From positions 18,569,866 through 18,633,865 of the forward strand of contig OZ035997.1 in the NCBI GenBank assembly GCA_964035015.1: a DNA stretch of 64,000 nucleotides, written 5' to 3'. Shown here one piece after another: positions 1 through 44,000 of the stretch. The position numbers and the translations under genes were made by a program. The notes under the pieces were generated by a model. That model saw nothing but the letters and a program-made list of their open reading frames with translations, had not been told where the DNA came from and searched no databases. The stretch comes from Corallium rubrum (taxonomy: Eukaryota > Cnidaria > Anthozoa > Scleralcyonacea > Coralliidae). Position 1 is the first letter of the stretch. The number at the start of each line of letters is the position of its first letter.

Positions 1-369
1 GCTTCAATGTTTTTTGCTTGAAAATACAGTTTTCAGTTTATGATTTTGCAAGAATTCAGGCTTGTACATGTGTTGGTTATTGCAAAATTAACCTCTGCGA
101 AGAGTGAAGAATTTCTGGTTTATTTTAAGCAAAAGCAGTTAATTCGTGTGTGTATATTTGCGTATTCGAGAATATAATATGAATTGATTCGTCATTCGCG
201 CTGGGCAGTCTGACATGCACTTATTGTGTATTTGTATATATTACCGGCAATAATTAGCTAATCGATAGAAGAAGCAAAGATGAAAGAAATGGCTAAACCG
301 AAATGAGACATGCAGTTATTATCATGCTAGTGTTCAGAGACACAGTACAAGTTCAAACTGTGGCTTTAA
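1..369. other. Upstream region of PPEF, no gene recognised
   Basis: This AT-rich sequence lies before the PPEF start codon. I see no coding exon, clear TATA box or initiator that I would defend. It may contain 5' untranslated sequence and the proximal promoter. Confidence 0.4.
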
Positions 370-33184
<32,815 letters not shown>

Positions 33185-33790
33185 AATTCATGATGTTGTT
33201 TACATTATGGATCAGACAATACCTTGTGAGCAAAGCTTTATTGTTATGGTTTGATCCAACAATGGCGTACCAAGCACGTTTTGAGTGGAAGGTATATTCT
33301 GGGATGGAAAGAACGCTCGCCACTAAAAGGGATGACTCTAAAAGACCCTTCCAGTCTTTCCGCAGCTTTTCTTAAAGTTGTCGTCGGCAAATTTGTTTTT
33401 CCAAATTTGTCACGTCAGGCGTCAGTGAGTCTCAAGATTTTAGTAATCGTCTGGATAACCTAACCACAACATAAACCCTAACCCTAGTAAGCGTAATCTG
33501 GTTTACCCCCTAGCTTTTTGGAAAAACATATTTGACGACATATTTTGGAAAAGCCGCGAAAGGACTGGGAAGGTTCATTTGATCTATCTCTTAGTGACGA
33601 CCGAAAAGGTCATTGTAGACGACTGGGAAATGGAATCAAGCCTAGTCATTGCCCAAATCGTAAGTTGCCGTCGCGGAAGAGTTGGGGGCGACACAAACCA
33701 GTTTTCCCCGTTTGACATAGTTTCTCTGCGCCCTTTGATACGCCCCTGATTTGAGGAAAGATTACTTAAAGAAGATTTTTTCTACATGTA

Positions 33791-33796
33791 AATAAA
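33791..33796 (+). terminator. Candidate PPEF polyadenylation signal AATAAA
   Basis: This is the first AATAAA I found after the PPEF stop, about 600 bases downstream. There is no transcript evidence. Confidence 0.35.
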
Positions 33797-34836
33797 CTAA
33801 GCTTTTGGGAATATTGTCCGCTCAGAGAAGTGAAGCAAAACGTTAAAAAGCTTTATTTAGAAGAGGACAGTCACATTAGTGTCAGAAAAGTTGCAAAGCG
33901 AACATTGTTACACATACAGTTCAGAAATACACGATCTCGTGTAATATACGTATACTTAGTTACTTTACCTGCCTATACATGTTTATTAACTTTTTAACTT
34001 ATTTGAAGGGACAGTCTACCAAAAATACATTATGACGTTTCAAAAATATTTATAAAAATTTGCTATATAACATCGATATCTTCTCTTGAAAATTGTGTTA
34101 AAACATTGGAAAATTATGTCTTATGTTATGTTCTCGTGTTTTGGTGACGTCAGTTTGTGGTAACCATGACAACCATTGTTTTTTAAAGCCAGTCATCGCC
34201 AGTTAACCTTGCATGTTTGAGTCAGAATATAACAACGACGAAGTCCCGCACTATATAAAACTGATTATAAAAATAATGATTTTTGTCATGGAATTAAAAT
34301 AATTTGAAAAGGCATTTACCATGCAGGTGAATATCAATGTTGGAAAGCTCTTAGAAGAATTGATGCAAACCTATAGCAGATTCAGCGTAAAAACAGAAGT
34401 GGAATTGAAAATACCAAAAAGAAGTACAATATGCATTTTGGCAGACAAGATATTTCAACATTGACATTGGTAAATACGTTTTTCAAAGCAACATAGAACT
34501 GAAAACATGATCACTGATAGCAGACCCCCGGATATAATTTTCCCAACATTTTGAACGCAGTTTCAAAAGAAACGTGATTTTAACAAATTTTTATAGACAT
34601 TTTTGAAATTAGCGACCTTTTTTCCTTCGTATAAGTTCTAAACGTCGCTTATTAAGTAAATATGTATATGTGTAATTTATTTATTAGTTTATTTATTTAT
34701 TTATATATTTATCAGTTATTTATGTGAAATTATTATATAATAATAAATAAATAGTTTATAATCCTAAAGGTGGTATTCAGGAATGTGGTAGAGAACAAAG
34801 AATGCTAAAAATCAATAAAGCAAAATTACATATATG

Positions 34837-34987
34837 TTATTGACCGAGCGTGAGGTCCGTACAGAAGGATATTGGTCGAGTTCTTTTTTCGCTTGTATGG
34901 ACCGAGCCGAAGGCGAGGTTCATGCTGAAGCGAAAAAAGAACGAGAGCAATATCCTTCTGTGTGGACCGAACAAGCTCGGTCAATAA
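34837..34987. repeat. Foldback element (TTATTGACCGAGC arms)
   Basis: TTATTGACCGAGCGTGAGGT at the left and GAACAAGCTCGGTCAATAA at the right are inverted copies, with palindromic GAAAAAAGAAC sequence between. It is related in style to 35311-35470. Confidence 0.75.
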
Positions 34988-35310
34988 GTTATTTATTATA
35001 ATGGCCATAAAACAAAAAGAGCCGTAAAATTTTAGCTGTTTACATCATTTGAACAACGAGGCCAGTAAATTATGAATTTAAACCTACAGAGCCAGCTTGA
35101 AAAGGCTTCTCAAACTTTTTATTTGCTAAATACAAAGAAAGAAAGAACGAAATCGTTTTCTACTTACTGTGGCTTAAAAGAGCTCAAAATAAACGTTTAT
35201 TCAGCTTCGTTATCACTCATGAAGAGCCTGAGCGGTCCGTACTGCTGGTTTCCGACCGCTCAGGAACCAATCAGAATGCTCCATTTTCCAGATGGACCGC
35301 CTGGCCATAT

Positions 35311-35470
35311 AATAACTTCTTATTAACCGAACGCGAGATCTTCACAGAGAAATATCGGACCGAGGTCTTTTTGGTACAGACCGAGCCCGTAGGGCGAGGT
35401 TTGTACACAAAGACCGAGGTCTGATATTTCTCTGTAAACACCGAGCAAGCGATGTTAATAAAAAGTTTAT
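35311..35470. repeat. Foldback element (TTATTAACCGA arms)
   Basis: The left CTTCTTATTAACCGAACGCG and right CGAGCAAGCGATGTTAATAA are imperfect inverted copies, and the internal AGAAATATCGGACCGAGGTC pairs with its complement. Confidence 0.7.
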
Positions 35471-36096
35471 TACATGGCATTTTGAAACAACAAACCTTAC
35501 ATTTATACCTTGTCATGATACGTACTTTAGTCAGTTTAGTGTGACCTCGAGCGTGTGACATAAACTCATCGTTTTCAATGTTGTTGCTTTTGTTGTCATT
35601 GCTTTCGGACTCCTAAACTCGCTTCCAGATTGCTCTCGTCCCAATCATACATAATTTAGTCCTCAGGTTGTTGAATTCACAAAATTCTTGCGGTTTTCTT
35701 TCGTTGTTTAGTTGCAAACAACATGGCTGAGCCTTCATCAGAGCAATGACAACAAGTTGTTGGCTCACGTCATTGCTCTGATGAAGGCCTGAGTCAACAG
35801 GCCGAAAGCTTAGCAAAGAAATATTTTACGTGGTGTTTCCACAAAACTTAAATAATCGACCGGCACGTGACACGTCTCGGCCAATGAGAACACACGATTT
35901 CAACGGAAGTAACTTGTGCCATATAATAATACATATTATAGTTGATTCACAGCTTCCGGTCCGAACACTATTGCAAAGTTGACAATATGAATGTTGGAAA
36001 ATGAAAAAGAAAATTACAAAAAAAAATCCTAACTTTAATCACTTATCATTCAGTTAAAACTGAAACCAACATTGTATAGTAACGTGATCAATGTAA

Positions 36097-36290
36097 TATA
36101 AATAAGTTTTGTGGAAACACCACGTAAAATATTTCTTTGCTAAGCTTCCGGCCTGTTGACTCAGGCCTTCATCAGAGCAATGACAACAAGTTGTTGGCTC
36201 ACGTCATTGCTCTGATGAAGGCTTGAGTCAACAGGCCGAAAGCTTAGCAAAGAAATATTTTACGTGGTGTTTCCACAAAACTTATTTATA
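36097..36290. repeat. Compact foldback element, GTGGAAACACCACG family
   Basis: Arms of about 95 bases run from TAAGTTTTGTGGAAACACCA to the complement, with AACAGGCCGAAAGCTTAGC internally. A second copy at 35723-35850 keeps one arm plus the centre. Confidence 0.88.
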
Positions 36291-37139
36291 TAGTTAATTT
36301 GTTTCGATTTGGGTCGCTTGACATACCATTCAAAAGCTATCCCGCGTCGAGCTCTATCTATCTGATGATGGTTGGCCGGTAAACTCTATAACTCAATCTA
36401 TAGCCAAATTCTAACCCAAACCCTAGTCCAACCCTAACAAAAAATAGCCAGTGAGAGTAAAATCGTCTGGAGTTAGAGTAAAAAGAGAAAGTTATGCCAC
36501 AGCAACAATGCGAGTGAAAGAATTGATGACAAGTGTGTTTAAGTTTAACTCTTTCATGCATGTCTTTCCCAGACTTCTCTCCTTGACGAGTAAAATTGTC
36601 TGGCGTTAAGGTGGTTCCCTACAGTAATTGCAAGAAGGGACTGGTAACGAGTATGACGTCGGCACATGTGTAAATAGCAATCTTGTCGAGTTGATATTCT
36701 GTCACGTCAGCAGCCGTCCGAGCGATACAAATTCTTAAATATCACACATTTGCTTCGGTAAAATTCTTTAAAATTTTGTGCATAAAACTTAAACATACTT
36801 AGTTTTAAGAAAATTTCATAAGACAGAACTTTTTTTAATCCATTAAGTTATTGAGAAAAATCTGTCTTGACAACCTTCCTTAATATTTCGCTGTAGTGTT
36901 CTATGTGGAAAAAACCGACCAGATGACAATTTTTGGAAATTTTGACCGAAGAAAACTGGAGATATGCGACTGAATAGACGAAAACCGTGAATATTAGCAC
37001 TATTCAACAAATACTTCATAAGTGTAGTTCAGTATACGGAATAATTATGTAATAATTATTTTATAGGCAGCAATAACCATAGACTATGACTGAACGGAAC
37101 AAGCCATGAAAAAACTAAAACTCTAGGGAGCCACCTTAA

Positions 37140-37431
37140 GGCGGTTTTCCACTAGGCGAAAAATGTCGCGCGAAGCGACATTTTCTTTTGTCTCGCAAGC
37201 TCTCGAGTGGAACTTAAGCCGGTTTTCCACAAGGCGACTTTTTTCGCGCGAAGCGACTTTTTCTTTTGTCTCATGAGCTCTGAGCTGGAACTAAACAGAA
37301 ATATATTGAATTCGAACAAAAGAAAGTCGCTTCGCGCGAAAAAAATCGCCTAGTGGAAAACCGGCTTAATTAGCCAAGACAGAAGAAAAATGTCGAGTCG
37401 GTCGCCAAATGTCGCCTAGTGGAAAACCGCC
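37140..37431. mobile_element. Foldback element with a second foldback nested inside at TTAA
   Basis: The outer element begins GGCGGTTTTCCACTAGGCGA, preceded by TTAA, and ends in its complement. An inner element (37218-37365, ends GCCGGTTTTCC and complement) sits between TTAA 37214-37217 and TTAA 37366-37369, exactly inside the outer left arm. Compared with the uninterrupted relative at 6556-6694, the inner one is a later insertion. Confidence 0.85.
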
Positions 37432-37703
37432 TTCAGACAGAGTAAAAAGATAAAGTTGTTGCACAACAACGCGCAGGAAAGGATTAAGAAAGCTGGTTCA
37501 CACTTCATGTCGACAGCTTGAGTAGTATATACTCACTGCATATTAAGATCAGAAAGACACAATTTTGTTGTGGTTACAAATTTAAATGTTGCTATATATG
37601 GAAAACATATTTACCATGGTGAGTAGCATTACTAAAGAGTATCATAATAAATATGTTTTCCAAAGCAAGAACATCAACAAATTCCGTATTTGCCAATGTG
37701 TTG

Positions 37704-37709
37704 TTTAAT
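37704..37709 (-). terminator. Candidate ALG8 polyadenylation signal ATTAAA
   Basis: This minus-strand ATTAAA lies about 110 bases downstream of the ALG8 stop. There is no transcript evidence. Confidence 0.35.
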
Positions 37710-37819
37710 TACAGACTAACTTGATTTCATGTTTCAAAACATAGACATCCTGCTTCTCACGTGGATTTGTGACCTACACTGATCTTTCTACATCACGGGA
37801 AGACAGTTTGTCGCAAAAT

Positions 37820-38072
37820 TCATGTTTTGTTGGGTGAAATCTTTTGACGTGAATCACCAATTAAAACAGCGCGGTAGAACAGCAGCCATGACCACACCAC
37901 TCCAATTGCACAGTAACACGACGTCAGTAGCAATGGTAGAAAAGGAAGTTTCTCAGGTAAACCCAAACCAGTGTGGATTAATGAATTATAAATTTCTAAT
38001 AAAATCATTCCCGCAAGGTAAATCTTGTCGTACCAAGGGAACAGAGTTTCTTGGTATGATGTCACTGATGAC
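37820..38072 (-). CDS. ALG8: ALG8 exon 13 (C-terminus, stop)
   Basis: This encodes [39 protein letters not shown] and a lysine-containing tail, then TGA at 37822-37820. The minus-strand acceptor is TTCTAG at 38074-38073, entered in phase 2. Confidence 0.95.
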
Positions 38073-41000
38073 CTAGAATTTACAGTGAAGAATGTGTTAC
38101 TCGACACTTTATTATTTCACCTTTGTCCTTTATTTAAATGTCAAGTAGCAATGTATTTAGCACGTAGCACTAATTGACGACACTATAACACTGATTGTAA
38201 CGGGTGAGGAAAATCGGAGTACCTGGAGAAAAATCCTAGCAACTAAAGAACCAGGCGTGTATCGTAGTGTTAGAGTAAATATCAGTGTCCAGCAAAATAT
38301 ACGAAGCAAAGCCATAAGTTTAAATACTCTATTACTTAAACTATATTATTTTAAACTTATGGTTTTGTTTCGTGTTTATGCTGGGCTTAAAAATCCTCTA
38401 GGCACAAGAGCCACCCGTGCCTACACATGTCATGCGCAAACGCTCCGTATACTGACACCATTTTCATATGGCTCCTCATTCGGAAGCATACATGTAGCCC
38501 CTCAAAAAAGCTTAGCACACTGTTTGCAGTCAGAACAGAAGATAATAACTGAAGAATTTCCTTCATATTGTTATCTAACAGAACACGTCTTTAGCATTAC
38601 AGTGCTTTTATTTCTAAACGTTCGGCTCCCTCTATATGTCAGTCCATGCTGTTTTCTGGTACCTAATCTCGCACCCAGAGCCTGCGGTCCTTTCATCCAG
38701 CAACAAGGAGCCATCAACTCTGGTTGGAACCACAGTGTCGAGTCAGAAACACTTGAACTTCCGAACGATTTTCGAGAAAACGCCCATGAGGGTTTAAACC
38801 AATCACCGTACTGCTTTACTTCGCTCCGACCAGAGCCGATGGCTCCTTATCGAAGGACAAAATGATCGCAGGCTCTGGGTACGAGATCGGTCCGGTACTC
38901 CATAAGACAGGCCCTATGATTGGGTGAAGCCAAATTTCCGGCCGCTGGGGGTAGCCATGCACGTCAACAGAACCTACGAAGTGCACAATGAAAAACTGAA
39001 AACTCGCTGCAAAAAAAACTCAGAAAATTTACAATTTTTTGGACCTAAAGTTTTTTAGAGATGATAGCAAAGAAGCTAGTACGTACTGGGCTTATCGGCC
39101 TTGTACCTATTTCTTCCCACGAAAATGGACTGAACGACGAAATATCCGCCGAACAAAAGGAAAATTCGAGTCCGAAACTCGTACGGAAAATGCAGGTTTT
39201 TCTTATTTTTCTTTGTTATCTCAAACGTTTGAAGGTTGCCATGCCAAGAATTATTAATAAGATAATGCTAAATTATAGCTTTAACTCAAGTTTCAGTTGT
39301 GGAAATGCTAAATCTGACATTTTTCGATACGAAGAGTAACTCCAGAGCTGTAATAACACCCGGTAAAGTACATTTTGTTGGGGTTTTCCTACTGAAAATT
39401 GAGAAATTTAAAACCTAACTGTTTTTATAAACAAACTCTTCGTTTTACACCTGGGATTCTTACGTATTTTCTTTACATTTGTCCAAACCATGGCAATTTT
39501 GGTTGCGTATTGTTGACTTTCATCAGAGTTGAGAGTTTATATTTTTACTGTTTTTCTTGTTTTTACTCGTCATGTCACTGTCAGTGTTCACCTACTCTAC
39601 GGTATACTGGAATTTGATCTAAGCCTAAAAGTGGTTAACAAGTTCAGTTTTTCTTTGATTTCAAGCTGTTTTTGCAACCCAATTCACCAAATTCAACCTC
39701 ATTTTTTTCTCGGCTGTAAAGTAAAAGGGACTGGGGTGACGTGCATGGTGGCCCCCATGTCCGCTATTTTTGGCTTCAAAACGTGCACGCGAGTTATCGT
39801 TCCAGTCTCCTTGGAGTTCATTGGTCCGGTACCGTTTAAACGAGGTGATTATTTTATATACACAGTCAGTATGAAGCTGTTTACTCACCACAAGACTTTC
39901 CCAAAGGCCCAGAAAGTAAATAAAGTATACATCAACATCAGAATAACTTTGATTGGCGTTTCTAAAAATTAATTTACGAGCAGGTTAATGATTACAATTG
40001 ACGGTACGGAGAAAGATGGCGGCGGTACATTTAACCACAATGCTTTGCGATCTCAACTCAGCTCAAATAACAACTAAACATTGTTTATCATGCTAAGATG
40101 GATTAAGTAAGCAAGAACTTCATTCCTACCAAAGTTGATCGTTTTAAAACCATCTCTTCCGATAATTCTGCAAACAATATTTACTGCACACAAAGGATTG
40201 TGTTTAAATGTACAAGTCGCCATCTTTTTCAGTACGGTCAGTTACGACTGCACAACCTTCGTTAACTACTCCAAATACTCAGAAAAAATAACGTTTCAAA
40301 TACCAAAAAGAAATCAAACCAGTAATCTTAACTCATGTTCTCAAATTATTGATAATTGATTTACTCAATCAGACTGCTCCATTATGTCACGTGAATAGGC
40401 TTTGATACACCAGTAAATACTGCATCAAACACTAGTGTTTCAACATCAAACATTTAACACTAGTGTTCATTTATATTTATTAAACAAAAACCACTATACG
40501 ATTGCATGTTTATTAACTCCCACATGCAACGCTGGCTGATTAGGTCATTTGTGTTTCGTTTGAGAAGCCATTTCGGAGCTTCGCCCTAGACTAGAGATTC
40601 ATTGATTTTTCAACGTAAGAATCGCCTTCAGTTGGTGTTTTGATGTGACCACATAATGACATCTCCAGTCTGTTCAATTTGTATTAATGAAATATCGGAA
40701 GTCTGTTTTCACATCGAACTAGTCTCGATCCGTGTGTAAAAGAAAAGACATCAGTCTAATATTTCACACTTTCACCAGTACAGTACAGTGCAGTGCAGTG
40801 CAGTGCAGTGCAGTGCAGTGCAGTGCAGTGCAGTGCAGTGCAGTGCAGTGCAGTGCAGTGCAGTGCAGTGCAGTGCAGTGCAGTGCAGTACAGTACAGTA
40901 CAGTACAGTACAGTACAGTACAGACCTCACGCCAGGTCAATAAGTAGTCACTATATTTGCGATTTCGAAGAAAATATGTCACTTAAAAAAGTCAAAACGT

Positions 41001-44000
41001 CAAGGTAGCAGGGCGCATGCTCAGTGAGCAACCCAGAGCTGCCATTGGGGGTGCTTACTTAAGAAAAAAAGAATTTACTGACGCAACTTACCACTAGGTT
41101 GAAATAATAACGGAAATAACGACAGATTGCCAGCAGTTGAAATAAGGATAAAAATACGACCATAATGAAGACTTTCTAATGATAAAAGACTAAACAAGAA
41201 AGAGAAAGACATGCTTATTGACAAGATATACAAGATATTGTAAAATTCTCGTAAATATAGAACTATTGAAACAATGTACCAAGAATCGTTCTTAACAAAA
41301 TAAACCTCGAAACAAACAAAAAAACTACATTAAACACTTGTTACCTGAGAGGAATGGTTATTAATAGAACAGCTTTCTCGTGTACGTGCCAACCAAACAC
41401 AAAAGAACCAAAAGCACACAAGATGACAGCTTTTAAAAACCCTTTTGGACCAGATGGTTTAAGCCATAAGTTGATTAGGCAAGGCTGGATTAACACAAGA
41501 ACAAGAAATACTTCAAAAATAATATTCGCGGGTTTTTTTTGTTTTGTTTTTTTAATTGATAATAATTACTAAAGAGTACTTCTTTGTTATAAATTAATTT
41601 ATTGCCAATCCACCATAGGTTAGGATCGTTAAATTTAAATCCCTAGAAGCATGATGGCAAGTCCGCTATCAAACCGGCAATAACAAAGTCACCGAACAAA
41701 GGTTGCCAATATTGGCTACATGTAGTTTATAGTTTGGTCAGAATTTTGGTATAGACATTGCGTCACAAGTGGCAACACAACCATTCGTATTTAATACGTA
41801 ATTAATCGGTACTTACAACACCAAAATGTTGTTTTTGAGATAAATGTTTAAGAACTGATTTCTTACCAGCATAGAGAGAAATGTCAATAAAACTGTAACC
41901 AAAGGTGATATTGAAGGAAGAACTGTGTGATGTGAGTGACCAATTAATCCGCTCGTCAATGATGCGGTTTGCAAGTTCTCTACACCTATAATGCCCAGTT
42001 TGGTAGCTAAAGAAAATAGTTGAAACCAGTATCAAAGAAAATAAAAACGGAAGAAGAAATAAACTGGTACAAAAAGAAAAATGTGGGAGAAAACAAGAGA
42101 AGGAAAAGGGGAAAAAGAGAATGGATAAGAGAAAGTTCAATAAAAAAAAGGAAGAGAGACAACGCTAAAGAGAAAAAGGTTTGCCTGAGTTTCAGGTTTA
42201 AATTTACAAGTTTCTATTACAAATCCTTGAATTTCATTGGCTATCGCAGGAGTTACTATCCGCTGTTAGTATAATTTCATAGTGGAAAAGAGGCTTTCCA
42301 GCCATCTGATTAGTCCGCTCAGCGGTGAATCTGAGGCGATAGTCACCGCCTAGCGCGGTGACTATTACATCACAAGAAATTGTTCTTCAAAAGTACTTTT
42401 GGAAAAGAGATTGGTACTTATTCAACACTGCACTGACTTTACTCGTTTCAGTCTCCCCCTCGAAGTTGTCATTTTGAAGTATGACATTTTAGAATTTGTC
42501 GATTCATTGAAGTGTTGATTTTTTTTTTCAAAATGGGGTCTGTAGTTTTTGAGACAAACAAAAGAGCATAATACTGAAAACACTTATCACTGAGATGTTG
42601 TACATATCAAATATCGTAAAAACAAAACTTTATAAAGGTAAGGAAGTATATTTTCTATATTTCTTCGTATTTTTTTGTATGTTTTGGCTAGGTTTTGGTC
42701 GTAGCGATGTTTTCGAAAAACTCGTCATGAGTGAAGAACATGAATTAAGTGCAAAAAAGCCGTAACACAGGGTCCAAAACACCAGAATAAAAGTCTTTTT
42801 AGCATATACTTGAATGTATGTACAAGTTCAATTCCAAAGTAGGATGTTGTTTACTCTTTTTTTGAAATTATTTACTGACAAAGACTGTGGCTTGCTAACA
42901 TCGTCTGTGAATAAACAGAATCACCACTGTTAAAATGAAAGCAGTTGTTTAAAAGTTTTTGTTTCAACGTTATTGGTTTTTTATCAACATCTGAAATTAT
43001 ACTACAACAATTAGTCACCTCAATCTCGGTGACTATCGGTGTATTTACCTCGCCGCTTCGCGGCTCGGTAAATATTCACCGATAGTCACCTCGATTTCGG
43101 TGACTAATTGTTAAATAGAAACCTCTGGTGATAAGCCAATCACAAGCCTTCTTTTAACTAAATTGACCAATCACAAAATGCATAGTATGTCACGATCAAT
43201 GATCAGTAGAGCCAGCGGTTGTTCTGTTAAGCAACAATGGCGCGAAGCAATAAGCTCTACAGAAAACAAAAACGGCTACAAAATGGTTAGAATGGAAATT
43301 ATTAATGGTAAGATCGTTAAATTTTTTTTCTGTGTTCGTTTAAAATGAAATATCTGCAAACAAAACACATTTCAAAATTACGTTTACTATTGATAAGATT
43401 TCGTGATGTAAACTATCTTTTAAAATGAATGTTTCTTTCAACTTTTTGTCATTTTTACATATCAAATGAGTGAAAATATATTGTTTCAATATTGTACATG
43501 AAAACTCACGCTAAATTATGCAAGAAAACTTTACTTTTCGATCAGTTATCGTATGGGACAAGGAAATGTCCGAAATGATAATGTTGAACATTTGTTATTG
43601 GCAGTTAAAAAATGTATTACACGAGCCTCAAAGAATACGTTATGGTCGAGAATTTATTTAACTTTTGTTGGCAAATTTATACTAAGGGGGCGATTACATG
43701 GACCGGGCTAGCCCGGTAAGCCGGGATGATTTCAGGCCGAAATTCGCAATTATCAAATAAACAAAGGCAAAGTTACGTTAGCTTTACTTCATTTTTACAC
43801 TAATTAGTCTATATTTATTTTGTAAGCCCATCGTTAATAAAAAGATTGTTGAAGTCTTAGCTAACCCAGGAAAGCGTCTTCACGAAAACTAATTAATTTA
43901 TTAAACAACGTTGATGTTCTATTTCAGTTCCTTTCAGCACTATTTATTCACACAGTCAAGCAAACGAACGCGTATCGAAGCCAGTTCAACAGTTTTTCAG

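Larger units (their letters stand above)
33185..37819. other. Intergenic region between convergent PPEF and ALG8
   Basis: About 4.6 kb without a recognised gene. It holds foldback elements at 34837-34987, 35311-35470, 35723-35850, 36097-36290 and 37140-37431, plus a diverged TTAACCC-type element near 36430-36610. The stretch 33185-34830 shows no structure I can name. Confidence 0.6.

Noticed and set aside
33470..33490. Telomere-like AACCCTAACCCTAG
   Set aside because: There are only two units in an intergenic stretch, so it is probably chance.
37820..37951. Shorter last ALG8 exon starting at AAACTTCC
   Set aside because: The conserved frame continues upstream to 38072, and the phase of exon 12 requires the longer exon.
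38257..38865. 202-residue plus-strand frame
   Set aside because: It runs through two foldback repeats, has no domain, and lies antisense in an ALG8 intron.
41092..41177. Alternative acceptors nearer exon 11 (ATTAG, GAAAG)
   Set aside because: One gives the wrong frame. The other drops the conserved SLLS segment that the upstream CTTGTTTAG acceptor retains.
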